This document shows positions 26,701-38,225 of a stretch of DNA of 62,000 nt, one piece after another. The stretch covers positions 693,391-755,390 of the forward strand of contig NW_019091467.1 of the NCBI RefSeq assembly GCF_001949145.1, given 5' to 3'. Under the pieces are notes generated by a model. The model was not told where the DNA came from and did no database searches. It was given only the letters and a program-made list of their open reading frames with translations. The stretch's first letter is position 1; each line of letters begins with the position of its first letter. The translations under genes and the position numbers were made by a program. Origin of the DNA: Acanthaster planci. Taxonomy: Eukaryota; Echinodermata; Asteroidea; Valvatida; Acanthasteridae.

Positions 26701-27295
26701 CAAACGAGTGATGCCCTTCAGGTCTTTCTGCACTCATCAATGGCTTGTCCACCCCTTCCAAGCTGAATGATGTTCCTGCAGGAGATTGTCAGCTAGCGGT
26801 ATACCAAGTGAGATCGAGATCATCACCAGCAAGGGCCAGTTGAATTAATTTTTCATTAGCTTTACCGGTACACTGCTGCCAGCTAAGATTTTTAATATTT
26901 TTTTGGTTTTTTCTGCAAGTGTGCCTCTTGTCAGAGTGCACTTTTTCAGATGAATTTTTCACTAAATTCATGGTCCTATTGACCTGCATTTAAATTTATG
27001 GAGAAACTATTTGTTAGATTTCAAGCACAAAACACCACATTAATGCTCCCAACTATAAAAAATGACAACACCTTCTATATTAGCACACTTGATCCATGTA
27101 ATTTGTTGTGTAAAAGGCAGGATCATCATAAAACAGGTAACAGTTCTGTTGTTTAGACTATTGTAATTTTCAGTCATTCTGTTCCTGGTTTGCAAATGTC
27201 AGACTTCGGCCCCCTCAGTGCACTTTGGATGTGAAAAAAAAATGGAGTTATAAATACAAATTCTCCATCTCATCTTTTTTCAATCTGAGTGACAG

Positions 27296-27425
27296 GCCTA
27301 CATGTACATGTATAAACCTATTTCACTTTGGTCTCCCTTGCACCAGCACCTGTACACGTACGTGTGCATACATGTACATGAGCTACAAGTACATGTACGG
27401 TATATGAAAAATACACGTACCTACT
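27296..27425. repeat. GTACATGTAC cluster
   Basis: Overlapping TACATGTA and TACACGTAC words, including a CACGTACGTG palindrome. Open frames through it are repeat-encoded. Confidence -1.
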
Positions 27426-28930
27426 GCGCATATGAGCCAAATACAGGGGCACCTGTAGCTCTCCATGTGGCCAAAATAAACAAAAGTTCTGTCTCCCATG
27501 ACATGGTACATGTACATGTATCTGAAAATAAGGTGGGTAGATCTATACATAGGGTACTGAGCTTAACATACACGTAGTACTGAGCTTGCTCAAAATGAAC
27601 TGTGAATTAAAACTGGTCGGACAATGTCAGCGACTTGAATTCGCTTTTACATCGACAATGTTGATCCGACAAGTCAAGGTGATGTCAACACTTGATCGTA
27701 TGATAAAGTTGAACGTCCCAATTAAAAACAGAGTACTCCTGATGAACTTCAGGAAGATAGCAGATGGTCATATTTATGGCCGCGGTCATTTGCATTTGCC
27801 AAGAATGACATCTACACGTTTATGTACCATACATGTACATGTAACTTACACATATACATGTAGTTCACCCGTCTATTCTTCGTTCTTGTGCTTTAGAACC
27901 CTAAGGTCAAGAAACTCTGGGGGGGGAGTTAGGAACTGGAGCCCCATTATGACATGATCAAAACATTAGATTTGTTTGCCGAAGCTTTTTCTTTTTACTC
28001 TGAACATTCTCACAGTAGGCTTGAACACCCAAAATGGCAATTTTTTTATAAATGCGAAGAGAAGCTGCCACGTTGGTCACGATATGGTTAAACAACCATT
28101 TTAAATCGAGGCAATGTGACTGATATTTAAAAATTGGCAAGAGAGGTTGAGGGATATTTCTTTCGACTGAATGAACAGTACCGGTACTTTAAATGGTACT
28201 AGTTACATGGATTTAAACAAGTCCATGGAACCACTTTTGTACCACATTCAAACTTTAAATTTGCATTTCCCTGGAAAAAAAAATGAGTTACACCATTCAG
28301 ATAGGGTTCATGCAGATAGGGAAATGTTCAGTAAACATACCTGTACATGTACATGTATTTTATTTAAATTAATTAATTTTTTTCCCTAGGCCATCCAATA
28401 CACACCACTTGTGGCAGCACGGAACCACTGGTTGCAGTGACACCAATGCCCTCCAACAATGTTGATTCTAGTATTACAAGGATTTGTTTCATTGAAGCAC
28501 AACATCAGGTCCTAGCCAGGGGAAGTTGTCAGCTGTAGGTTTATATGACTATTCAAGCAAATAGGTATTGACACTTACATCAGTACATGAAAACCATTAC
28601 AGCCTACATGTAATTACCAATAAAAGTACATGTGTACACAATATGTACATCCGTATGTACAAATTCATGCAATGAGCGGGAGTGATTTCATTCCAAATTT
28701 TGTACATGTACAAGTATAGCAAATATGTTTGTAGAGCAAAAGTTGATTTTGTGTCGCAATCAATTAGTTATGGACAGAAAACACAAAATAAATGATTAAA
28801 GTAAAAACTGGGGGGGAGTCAGAATATTTGCCATCGACTGTGTATCTGCGGCACAGTGCGACGGCAGGAACCAATCTAATGCACACTGCACATGATTTCT
28901 CCACAGCGAAAACTTTCCAAGTTGCATGTG

Positions 28931-29108
28931 CAATACGGGGAATTCACAATATTGTGCCACCAAGAATTTGCAACACGCTGGCCAATCATAACGCGCAAAA
29001 TTTGTCAACGATTTCCAAATGCGCATTGGGTCAACAAATTTCGCGCATTGTGATTGGCCAACGCATTGCAAGCTCTTGGTGGTGCACTATTGTGAAACGG
29101 TCGTATTG
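28931..29108. mobile_element. Foldback element with CCAAT-containing arms
   Basis: The left arm starts CAATACG at 28931; the right arm ends CGTATTG at 29108. Between them are paired TTCACAATA-TG, CACCAAGA, TTGCAA, GGCCAATCA and CGC-AAATTTGT blocks, about 75 bases per arm around a centre near 29013-29030. Arms are imperfect, so it is an aged hairpin element with no coding capacity. Its class is unknown because no clear target-site duplication is visible. Confidence -1.
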
Positions 29109-30400
29109 TATACATGTTTTGTACGTGTGGTCCCTGTGATGCAGCAATTGGGTCATGGGATTTTCATCCTCTTTGACCTAATTTACCAATAATTGTTCGG
29201 GTGACTACAAGTTTGTCAAAAATCTCCAAAGATTTTTTTATTCATTTTTTTGATTAGAAATCTCAGTCGGAAATTGTATTACAAATTGCACGCAGCAAAT
29301 GTGATGTAATTTTGAGAATGGATCACAGAATTACCTAAAACCATTAAAAAATGTGATGCAATACAGATGAAATGATTCAATGCCATAAACAATTTACATG
29401 TAGGCTAACATGTACATGACATACATGTAATGTGCAATGTGTGGAATCTGCTTGGGCAACTACATACACAAGTACATGTATACAATGTAACTTGTGTGTA
29501 CATGTTAAAGCACACAACAACACACACATGTGACCAGTACAGTATACTCACTACACAGGTATGCCATGGGGAAGTACATGTGTATACATGTACACATAAA
29601 CTTTGAAGTACATGTATGTGCAACTTCTACATGTAATTGTGTACAGTCCCTTTGTGGGTGTTGTTTCACTTATTGATACGGGTACAACCCCACTGTACAG
29701 GAGAATGCCACATCAGACCATCAGTTTCAGGTGGCAAAAATTTTAGGCGGAGTTCAGCAACGGAATGTACATGTACATGTATGTACCCTACTACTCCCAA
29801 CTCAACTTGTACTCAAGTCAACTCACGCTCATCTTTGTACGTGTATCAGGTAGCAAAGTGATTGTTTTATTTGAGATACTGAAAAATGTTTTAAAAGCAT
29901 GCATGTTTTTCATTGCATTTTCATTTTGCATTATTTAGGGCGTATGATTAGTCAATCAGTTTTCAAATCAAAAGCATAAAATTAATTCCCCTTTCTGCAA
30001 TGGACAAACAGAACAACATGTACCGTATATGTAAATGTAGGCGATTTCAGTTAGGTTTGCAGCTGTGAAATTTATCAAGCTTCCCCAAATTTTGAAAACA
30101 TTCCCCCAAAAGTGTTTCTGAAATGAACAAGATAGCCCTTGTATCACAAATTGTTTCCTTACCTGCGGCCAGGAAAAGGCTTGAATCAAGCTGTCATGAA
30201 TCTGCATGATCTTAATGTTTATTCAGCAGGCAAGATGTTACATGTACATGGACAAAGTTGTGAAATTGTCAACTTGATCATGCAAAAACTGAATGAAACA
30301 GCCTGACGTTTTATGTACATGTATTATGTAAAATGAAGTAAACTTAAGGTTAAAATCATCAATGAAAATTGATTAAAAAGAATACATGTAAAATGAGCTT

Positions 30401-30536
30401 AGCCGGTCTTAAATGTACACTTAAGGTATGTAAGACCGGCTCAAGAGAATGGATGCAATGCGGCCTGGGCATTATCAGTATTCAATCTCCTGAGCCAGTC
30501 TTAAAAGTTACCGGTAGTTTAAAACCGGCCGAGCAC
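30401..30536. mobile_element. Element with four alternating AGCCGGTCTTA motifs
   Basis: AGCCGGTCTTA at 30401 and its exact complement at 30431-30441 form an 11-bp stem. A diverged second pair follows: GAGCCAGTCTTAAAA near 30492 and TTTAAAACCGGCCGAGC near 30518. Four copies of one motif in alternating orientation within 136 bases fit a small MITE or a nested duplication. Confidence -1.
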
Positions 30537-33500
30537 ATAATCATTTATTCCCATTCATAAATACCTTTTTTAGTCAGACAGTCGAGAGAAGTCAATACAT
30601 GTATATTGTATAATGGATTTCCAACAATGTTGTTCTAGAATTTTACTTTCAATTTCCCGAACACTCCCGTCCTTTTTATGGTACTGGTACATGTATATTC
30701 CTTATATGGACTTGGCAAGCCGTCTACAGACGCTTGACAAATCAGAATAGATTAAACTGTCTTTATCCAGGTGCCAGTGTGAGATTTCTGCAGTGGGCAT
30801 TATCACTTCTCAGCGAACATTATGAAATGTGAATACATGGTCAAGTTGCAAGTTGTTGAATAGGGAGACTGTCTGAGGTATTTATGAATATTCCATAAAC
30901 CCAATGATTAAACTAAAATGCTTGTTTACACTACTCTAAAGTATCCACAGAGACGAAAATAAATGACAAAATTGTGTAACTGTTTGTGTAACGTGCATGT
31001 ACATGTACATGTAACCATCCAGCTCCTGATTCTTCAATAAAATGTGAAGTTTGGAACAATTCTGCTTTTGCAAAGTCACAGTTACTGGTACATGCAGCAG
31101 GAATAAAGTTCCAACTGACTTCAGAGCCCAGTAACTTAAGCTATCTGTAGTTACCCAAAGTCCCAAGATGAATGTACTGGGCCGAGTTAACTCTGGCAAT
31201 GGCTTGACCTGGGTATCAGTTGACTTGGATGCAGAGTTGACCAGGGTGTCAATTTGGGGTATGAGTTGACCCGAGGGTATGAGTTGTCCTGGGTACAGAG
31301 TTGACATTAAGAAACCCCATTCTCTGTGTCATAGGTATACATTTGTGGTTGACCTGAGTTACTCAAGGTTTCTCAACACAGGCCAGCAAAAAGGTAAGTT
31401 TTTCTGCCATCCCCATCATTTTTTATTTGAATAGGAAATTATCCCACACTTCGTCCTTCTACACTTGGATGTCCTTTTACACTGGGATACACAGCATTGG
31501 CACACTACCACTGTGATCTGACAAGTTGCAATGTCCAGCCAGTAACTGCAAGATTGCCTGATTGCTGATGTACATGTACTGCTAACTGAATTGTAGCACG
31601 TGCACAAGCAGCCCAATCCCAGGCTCTTTGTGGTAGTCTTGTGACCACACTGTAAATCTGACCTCGTAACCTGATCATGATCCCTAGCCCAGATGCAGTT
31701 CATGGTTTTTGTGGGGCAACACATGCTCATAATACAAAACAAAACAGCAAGAAATAAAGATTTGACTTAATGCATTTAAATGTATGATAAAATCATGAAA
31801 AACCTTGATGCAAGAGGAACATAAAAATTATGAAAACAATAATTTGGCTAAAAACTGTCGACAAAAAAGGAAAAAATGGGTGCATTTTGCCGGTCCACCC
31901 ACTCCTGCAATGTAGTTGTGGGGACATACAATCGATATTTCAACAATTTTGTGGGGGCCAAAAATACTCAAAAATGTGATTTCATGAGACATGAGACATT
32001 TCAAATTTCCCTAACAAAAGAACTTGTCTCCTGAACGTGGTGAATGCCTGAGAACACGGACCAGATGTCAATACTTACAGTTTTGTAATATTTTGATTTC
32101 CAATCTAAGTCACAATTCGCCACTAGGCCTATGTTGCACTTATAATTTCAAAAGTAAAACTGATGTAGGGCCTACATACAATAGCCACATTAAAGACAAT
32201 GGAAAATGATTAGAGAATCATTTTGTAACTGATCTAACAGTGTGTGACTTAAAATGTACATGTGGGCCTGATGTTAAAAGTTTCAACATGTTCAATAGCA
32301 TGGACATCGTATACATTGCATTGTGACCAAAGATTGTATAGCAAGGTAACGTAAGTTCACCCCGAATACGTGTAAAATGTTGAAATCGCATGGGCACCAT
32401 TTGGGTAAGAATACACTATGTTAAAGCAACAGGTGCAGGCACCACGACAGGCAAATATGCCTGCGCCTATGCATTCACGTTCACACTCGAATGGCACCCA
32501 TGGCGATAACACTACGTGGTACTGGCACAATACGATCTTTGATTGTGACTAACAGTGTATTGTGGGTGGTCCTGTTTTCATGTCCTTACCTTCTGCATTA
32601 CGCAGTATGATGTACACAACTTCAAGTGATGTAAATAGCTTCAGACTTACTGAAGATCTTCTCTTATCCCCGTTGACTGAGAAATGTGAAGGCTTTAGCA
32701 GTAAGTTACTCTTGTAAATATATAGAGTTTATGTATTTAGGGCAAGTTTACAAGATAGAAAAACATTCTACATTGAGGGCAATTAATATTCATTACAGTG
32801 TTTAAGATAACAATGTTTCAAAATCACTGCTCATGTACATGTATGACTGAAGTCACGTGACTCCACTGACAACTGAGCATGCAGGAGAGGTACAGACACT
32901 TCGAAAAGACAAATGTATTCCTAAATATCATTTTCTCACTATCTGGGAAATAGTTTTGCCCTCACATTATGATTTGGAGGGATGAGTTGGCATGTTGCAA
33001 AAGCTTATTTTTTTCCATGAAAATTATCAGTTCCTGCATGCATATTAAACATCAAAATTAATACATTTTATGTTTTTTAGAAAGGTAATTCAATGTAAGT
33101 TTTTTCTTTCAATCCATTCTTTCAACAAATATTAAGGTAAAAGTGATTGTGTGGGGGTTTTACACTTAAGGCCTGCAAAATAAAAAATACACTAATATGG
33201 ATCGATATTTTCACAAAAATACTTGTAGATTATTATAAATATTCATTAGGCCCTAGATATTACAACCAACATGCGACATCCAACAGCAAAATACCACTAC
33301 ATGTTACTTTCTCATCTTGCAGAACATGTGCACAAGCCCGTGCTGTGGTCTAGGGCATGTGCCTACAGGAATTATTCACCATCAATGCTTACATAAGCAT
33401 TTTGGTGTGATGTTGACGTGAATGAACCAAAGAGGCCTTGTGTGATTTCTCCACTTCAACTTGATCCAAGTCATGCTCATGCACCAGAACACAACATCGC

Positions 33501-33837
33501 TTCGGAGTACCACCAACACCGATGATGATGATAGCGACTCAGATATTGATGACAGGGATAAGTGCTGTGTCTTCCACTGATTTTGACCAACTGAACTTGC
33601 AATCTCCATCTACATGTATTTAACACCATGGGGCCAGTGTGTGTTTGAAAACTGCTTGCATTGGACACACATTAAGTACTGAATTGCAGCGTTACCCCTC
33701 TCCTGACAAGGGATACATTTTATAGTCAGACTCACACCTTGTCACAGTCTCTGAAGCTTCCAACCCACAGAGGAGTAAATTTTATCAAAGCAGGATATTT
33801 CTTTTTTCAGGAGATTTCCCGGGGAAAATATAAGCCA

Positions 33838-33863
33838 TTTGTTTGTTTGTTTGTTTGTTTTTT
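33838..33863. repeat. (GTTT)n microsatellite
   Basis: Five uninterrupted GTTT units run into a T tract. Confidence -1.
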
Positions 33864-34309
33864 CAAATTAAAGAAAAAGTCTTAGTCCGTCAAAAACCAG
33901 TCTCTGGTGGATAACTATTTTTAACTTCAGACAACATCCAACCTGGGCTAGGCTAGTATTAGTAGTTTGTTGTGCACAAAAGTGTCAACTTCACAATCAC
34001 AGTAAAGTGATGTCTGTGTGTGGAACTCTTGCCAAAAATTCGACACGTTTGGTACACCAGGCAAGACAACATATTACTATTGTTGGCCTTTCATTCTTAA
34101 TCTTAGTTACCGGTATACATGTATGTAGCCCATAACAGTCTTAGCAAGTTCAATAGCAGCTATCGCTTATTCGGAATTCCATGAACTGATGAAGGTCAGG
34201 CTAACGTTTAACCTTTACTGGCAATTACACGTAGGCCTAGGCATACAGTACATGTACTGTACATGTATACTTATGTACGACTACGACTTACGAGTACGCT
34301 ACTGCTCAC

Positions 34310-34640
34310 CTTGTTGGATCCGTCCTGCAAGCCGATATCACTTCTTTAGGACATAGGTCAGATCTGAGTCATTTGCAAATACAGAGGGATCTCTGTCAGT
34401 TTTCATGCATATCACAGGGATATCGTCGACGTTTGCATCGCAAGCACTAGCCCCCTGACGGTATTCTTTCTGCTAGCTTTTCGGTCCTACTTCGTCGCGT
34501 CCGTCACGCATGTCTTCGTCTTCGCGTTGTTGCTCGTTTGGCTACAGTGCAAATGATGTGACGTGCATCGACGCGACCCGGTCGTACATTTTGTACACGA
34601 GTCTTGCTTACACAATACACGGCCACTTCAGGGCTATGAC
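34310..34640 (-). other. Probable non-coding first exon of the SERTA gene
   Basis: On the minus strand an exon-like segment ends CCAACAAG followed by the donor GTGAGC at 34309-34304. The segment is CpG-rich (34480-34600), unlike the surrounding AT-rich DNA, and contains only short ATG frames of about 12-16 codons, which fits a 5' UTR. It is the best upstream partner for the acceptor at 14465. The transcription start is not visible; the upper bound is approximate. Confidence -1.
34559..34566. promoter_or_regulatory. CRE-like site in the CpG-rich stretch
   Basis: TGACGTGC on the plus strand (GCACGTCA on minus) resembles an ATF/CREB site and lies in the presumed SERTA promoter/first-exon region. 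Confidence -1.
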
Positions 34641-35003
34641 TTTAATATCGCCTTGCAAAAGCTACAGTGAACAGCTTCAGCCATAAACAATAATCTCTGA
34701 TGTGGCTGTGGAATTAGAGTAGTTCCAAGTCCCTCTGCCACAGTTTTAAAACTTCACATTGTGGTCAATAAAGTCCATTACGAAATCTTCTTTACCACTA
34801 CCTCATTAACTAAAGGGAACAAGACTAATTCTTATTTGAGAGGAGTACAACTTGATATTGATGCAGTTAATGCATTTCTCGCAACCAGAGCTTGTTTATG
34901 ACGAATGCAAGTGTTACATGTATCATGTTATCGAGTAGTGAGAAAGGTCAAACATTTATGTAAATAGTTTTTTAGAGATAATGTTTAATCTTGCATCAAA
35001 GAT
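34641..35003. other. AT-rich non-coding stretch up to the gap
   Basis: No exon seen. It would lie immediately upstream of the SERTA first exon and could hold promoter sequence. Confidence -1.
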
Positions 35004-35198
35004 NNNNNNNNNNNNNNNNNNNNNNNNNNNNNNNNNNNNNNNNNNNNNNNNNNNNNNNNNNNNNNNNNNNNNNNNNNNNNNNNNNNNNNNNNNNNNNNNN
35101 NNNNNNNNNNNNNNNNNNNNNNNNNNNNNNNNNNNNNNNNNNNNNNNNNNNNNNNNNNNNNNNNNNNNNNNNNNNNNNNNNNNNNNNNNNNNNNNNNN
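35004..35198. other. Assembly gap (195 Ns)
   Basis: An unbroken run of N. Sequence character changes across it: TACATGTA words are common to the left and nearly absent for about 10 kb to the right, so the join deserves checking. Confidence -1.
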
Positions 35199-36149
35199 CT
35201 ATGCATAACTTAACCGGCTAGATTGATATGACGCAGGTTTGTAGTGTAATTTAGGCGTCTTTTCAAAGACACAGATTACACAAAGCAAACTTGAATCCTT
35301 TCTTTGGGCTCATAATAGTACAGTTGATTCTATAGATCTCTTTTCATTTCCAACCGACCCTTGTTTTTGGCTCCTGAACTGAGAAAAAAAAATTATGCCG
35401 CCGACCCGTCTGGAATTTCCTACCAAAAAGGCAAAAAGACATACATAAAAAATAATAATCTTAAGAGCTTCCGGGGATTAGCAGGTAATTTTCCACGACC
35501 GACGGATCCTCTACCTCCAGATTAAAAAAATGATGAGAACCATACAGTCAACAACGGACGCCCCAATTAAACTTCTCCGTTGCACTCTTAATAAGCCTCC
35601 ACCCAAGAAAAAGGGGCTATTTGCGGTATTATGTTAAAGGACATTTTCTAAGTCTCGAGTGTCATCAGTTAGAAATAATAGTAATAAGATAATAATAATA
35701 GGGTAAAGCTGTTTTTATTTGCACTTTTGATGGAATTTTATCCTTCTGTTAAAAAAAAAGACAATTCTGAATTTATTTTAACTCTACAATTTTGCCAAGA
35801 TAGGCCTAAAGCTCCATTTTTATTCATACTCGGGGTTTTAATTTTCGCATGTAAATGTTTCAATCAAAGAAATTACCCGCTCAGCTGACTTCGTTCTCAA
35901 CGCCCCTTTAATTTCGGGAGGCTCAAAAATGGGGTTGGCCGATGGCCATAATATCAAGTAGTGTAACTATGTGACGGGGACAGTGGGACGGGGGGGTATG
36001 ACGTAAATCAAAAAGAAAAGGCTTTTCATGATACCGGTGAACATCTGCATGCTTTCACTCCTAAACCTTACATCCAAACGGGGTATATATATTTTTTTTC
36101 CTTACAAATCCTTGGATATGATAATACTGATGAATTACCACAAAAGAGT

Positions 36150-36235
36150 AAGATCGCTTTGCATATCTCTGTGGTTTGGAAGCTCTCTGTGAGTTGAAGA
36201 TTAGTGGTTCGAATCTCTCCGTCAGACTGTCCTTT
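36150..36235 (+). mobile_element. Possible tRNA-derived SINE head
   Basis: GGTTCGAATC at 36206-36215 matches the RNA polymerase III B box, and GTGGTTTGGAAGCTCTCTGT about 35 bases upstream resembles a D-arm region. No full cloverleaf or acceptor stem can be drawn, so it is not a working tRNA gene. A CT tract lies about 190 bases further on. Confidence -1.
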
Positions 36236-36426
36236 TTGCAGTTTCTTTTACATTACATTTATCTTTTTCAAAGTGTCAACGACAGGAAGAGGTTGGATTT
36301 GTTTTAACACTGAGGAAGCATAGAGGGCGCAATGCAATGATGTGTGGCATGCACAGGGGGAACTGAAAACAGTGTAAAATCAACAAAGTTCACAGCTCCG
36401 ATCCGCGGGCATCCAGGTCCCTCAGG

Positions 36427-36475
36427 TCTCTCTCTCTCTCTCTCTTTCTCAAAAAACAAAACAAAACAAAAAACC
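36427..36475. repeat. (TC)n followed by (AAAAC)n
   Basis: A TC dinucleotide run of about 24 bases passes directly into A-rich AAAAC units. Confidence -1.
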
Positions 36476-37038
36476 ATAAACAAACTAAACAAAGTTTTGT
36501 TTGGTCATTCAGATTTCATTTGATTTTCAAATTTTGTAGGTTTACCAACTGAATTTTTAATTGCCACCAAATAACCAACAAGTGAACGTTACCAAGTCTG
36601 CCAGCAACCATTTTTCAAGTAACACCCTCCACTTATTTCGGCGGGGCTCTTCGGACAATTTTTCAGCAGCATTTTCTCTGCTTAAATTTGCCCTTGGGTG
36701 GTTGCTCCTGGGTCATATTTACACAATCCCACAATTTCTTGGACCAACAAACTCCTCTTTTTTAGAAAAAAAAACTGATAGGGGTACTTTTTCAGTGTCT
36801 CCTCCGGACGGAGAATTAGCCGTGAATTTGGACAGTGCACCCATAGGATTGCAGGCCAGTAAATAGGTCCAAAACTACATTATCTGCTATTACAGCATTT
36901 CGTGGCACGTGGACTGGGTGTTTTGTTAAGGGAGGACGGATCAGGATCAGGACTGCAAGTTTGTATTTCTGAAAGTATCAGACCAAACGGAACCCTCCAA
37001 ATTGCTCTATTTTGCAATGGAGTGTAAACATCAATTTT

Positions 37039-37058
37039 CAAAATGGCGATGGACGTCA
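37039..37058 (+). promoter_or_regulatory. YY1-like word with overlapping GACGTCA
   Basis: CAAAATGGCGATGG resembles the YY1 consensus AAAATGGCGG in the orientation usual just downstream of plus-strand starts, and GACGTCA follows at once. A GTGAGC donor-like word lies at 37155. Together they could mark a 5' non-coding exon of the gene at 38226; this is speculative. Confidence -1.
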
Positions 37059-37760
37059 TGAGTGTTTTGAGGGGTGATTTGCCCTGAAGAGAAATATCTT
37101 CAAAAGTCATCGGTTAAGCCAATGAAAATTAAAAGGAAAATGGAAGATGGGGAAGTGAGCTTTGATTTGATATGTGTCTTGAACACCTGGAATATTTATC
37201 ACTTTTGTCTATGGCGATTAATTAATTGGTCTGTAAACACAGAGATCATATTTATTAGGAGAGACTACACGGAGTCTCTGATCCCAGATTGGGTTGCGAT
37301 GATAATTCGCGGCGCAACAGTGCGCCCTCACTAGACGCTGGTAGATATTCCTTATTTAAAAAAAATTTCCTTTGAGTTTTTCTGGAATTTCTAGATCGTT
37401 GTGCAATAAATAATTATTTCATGTAAAAAAGTATCTAAATATTCCTTGAGGGAGTTTCCTTAAAAGGAGAAGCCCCGTTTTACACTTGTAGCGCTAGAGG
37501 GGCGTGCGGGAGCGCAATCTAAGGCATGAGTCATTTTTGTTGATTAATGTGGTGGTGCTGTCGGAAAGAAGAACAAACAATCAAAAAACGAGGAATGGAT
37601 GAGGAAGAAAGGGAAAAGAGAAAAAGGGGCTGAAACCACTTTACCAACCTCCTATTCAAAATGGTCTGGGGAACCCATGAAATTATGCTTTTTCGGGGGG
37701 GGGGTTAACGGGTAAAAAGAATGATTGCACACGTATAATGATTTAAGTTGAAAACAAAAC

Positions 37761-37815
37761 AAGACAAGACAAGACAAGACAAGACAAGACAAGACAAGAC
37801 AAGACAAGACAAGAC
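37761..37815. repeat. (AAGAC)11 microsatellite
   Basis: Eleven perfect pentamer units with imperfect AAAAC units on both sides. Confidence -1.
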
Positions 37816-38225
37816 AAAACAAATGAGCACTTTCATCAGTGAAACCACTTGTTCTATTCAATTCTTCCTCAGAAAAAAACATCACAACTGGAAAGTCGGA
37901 AGGGGAAGGTATGAATAAAAATGTGAAGCCGGTGACTACTAAACCAAAGAGGAGAAGTTTTGATCACCCCCCCGCGTGAAGTGGAGTGCAACAGCAGAGG
38001 GCGTTGTATGAACACTGGTAAGCAAATACGAACCTGTGTATACCAAATTGGCCGGATACCCGTTAATAGTCATGACAACGCAGCGCCGTTGTCCCTGTCG
38101 TCTGCTTGCACCGATGCGATCGACGTACACATATGTGTACGTAATAGTAGGCCTATAATAATAACGTAACTTGGAGATTCGGTTTATGACAAAGTCGTGT
38201 GAATAAAAGTTAACTTAGCTGCAAC

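Larger units (their letters stand above)
14784..34309 (-). other. Probable 20-kb first intron of the SERTA gene, repeat-rich
   Basis: I find no supported coding exon on either strand. The stretch is saturated with TACATGTA, GTACATGTAC, ACCGGTA and variants, and contains several elements listed separately. A less repetitive patch at 22.05-22.6 kb has open frames on both strands but no convincing exon structure. Intron status rests on the donor at 34309/34310 pairing with the acceptor at 14465; no transcript evidence is available. Confidence -1.
35199..38225. other. Non-coding region upstream of the 164-codon ORF
   Basis: No supported coding exon. It contains microsatellites, a tRNA-like SINE remnant, several AGAGGGCG words resembling the CTCF core (36319, 37317, 37986) and a YY1-like word at 37039. 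It separates two head-to-head genes: SERTA to the left on minus, the 38226 ORF to the right on plus. Confidence -1.

Noticed and set aside
18590-29640. Many frames rich in Met-Tyr, Cys-Thr or His-Val runs
   Set aside because: They are direct translations of TACATGTACATG repeats.
33470-33600. Acidic peptide DDDDSDSDIDD as a transposase tail
   Set aside because: The frame is interrupted on both sides and no catalytic region is visible.
36150-36235. Functional tRNA gene
   Set aside because: Only B-box-like and weak D-arm-like words exist; no cloverleaf or acceptor pairing.
36561-36866. 101-codon plus frame
   Set aside because: Low-complexity AT-rich context, no recognisable domain, and no splice or promoter evidence.
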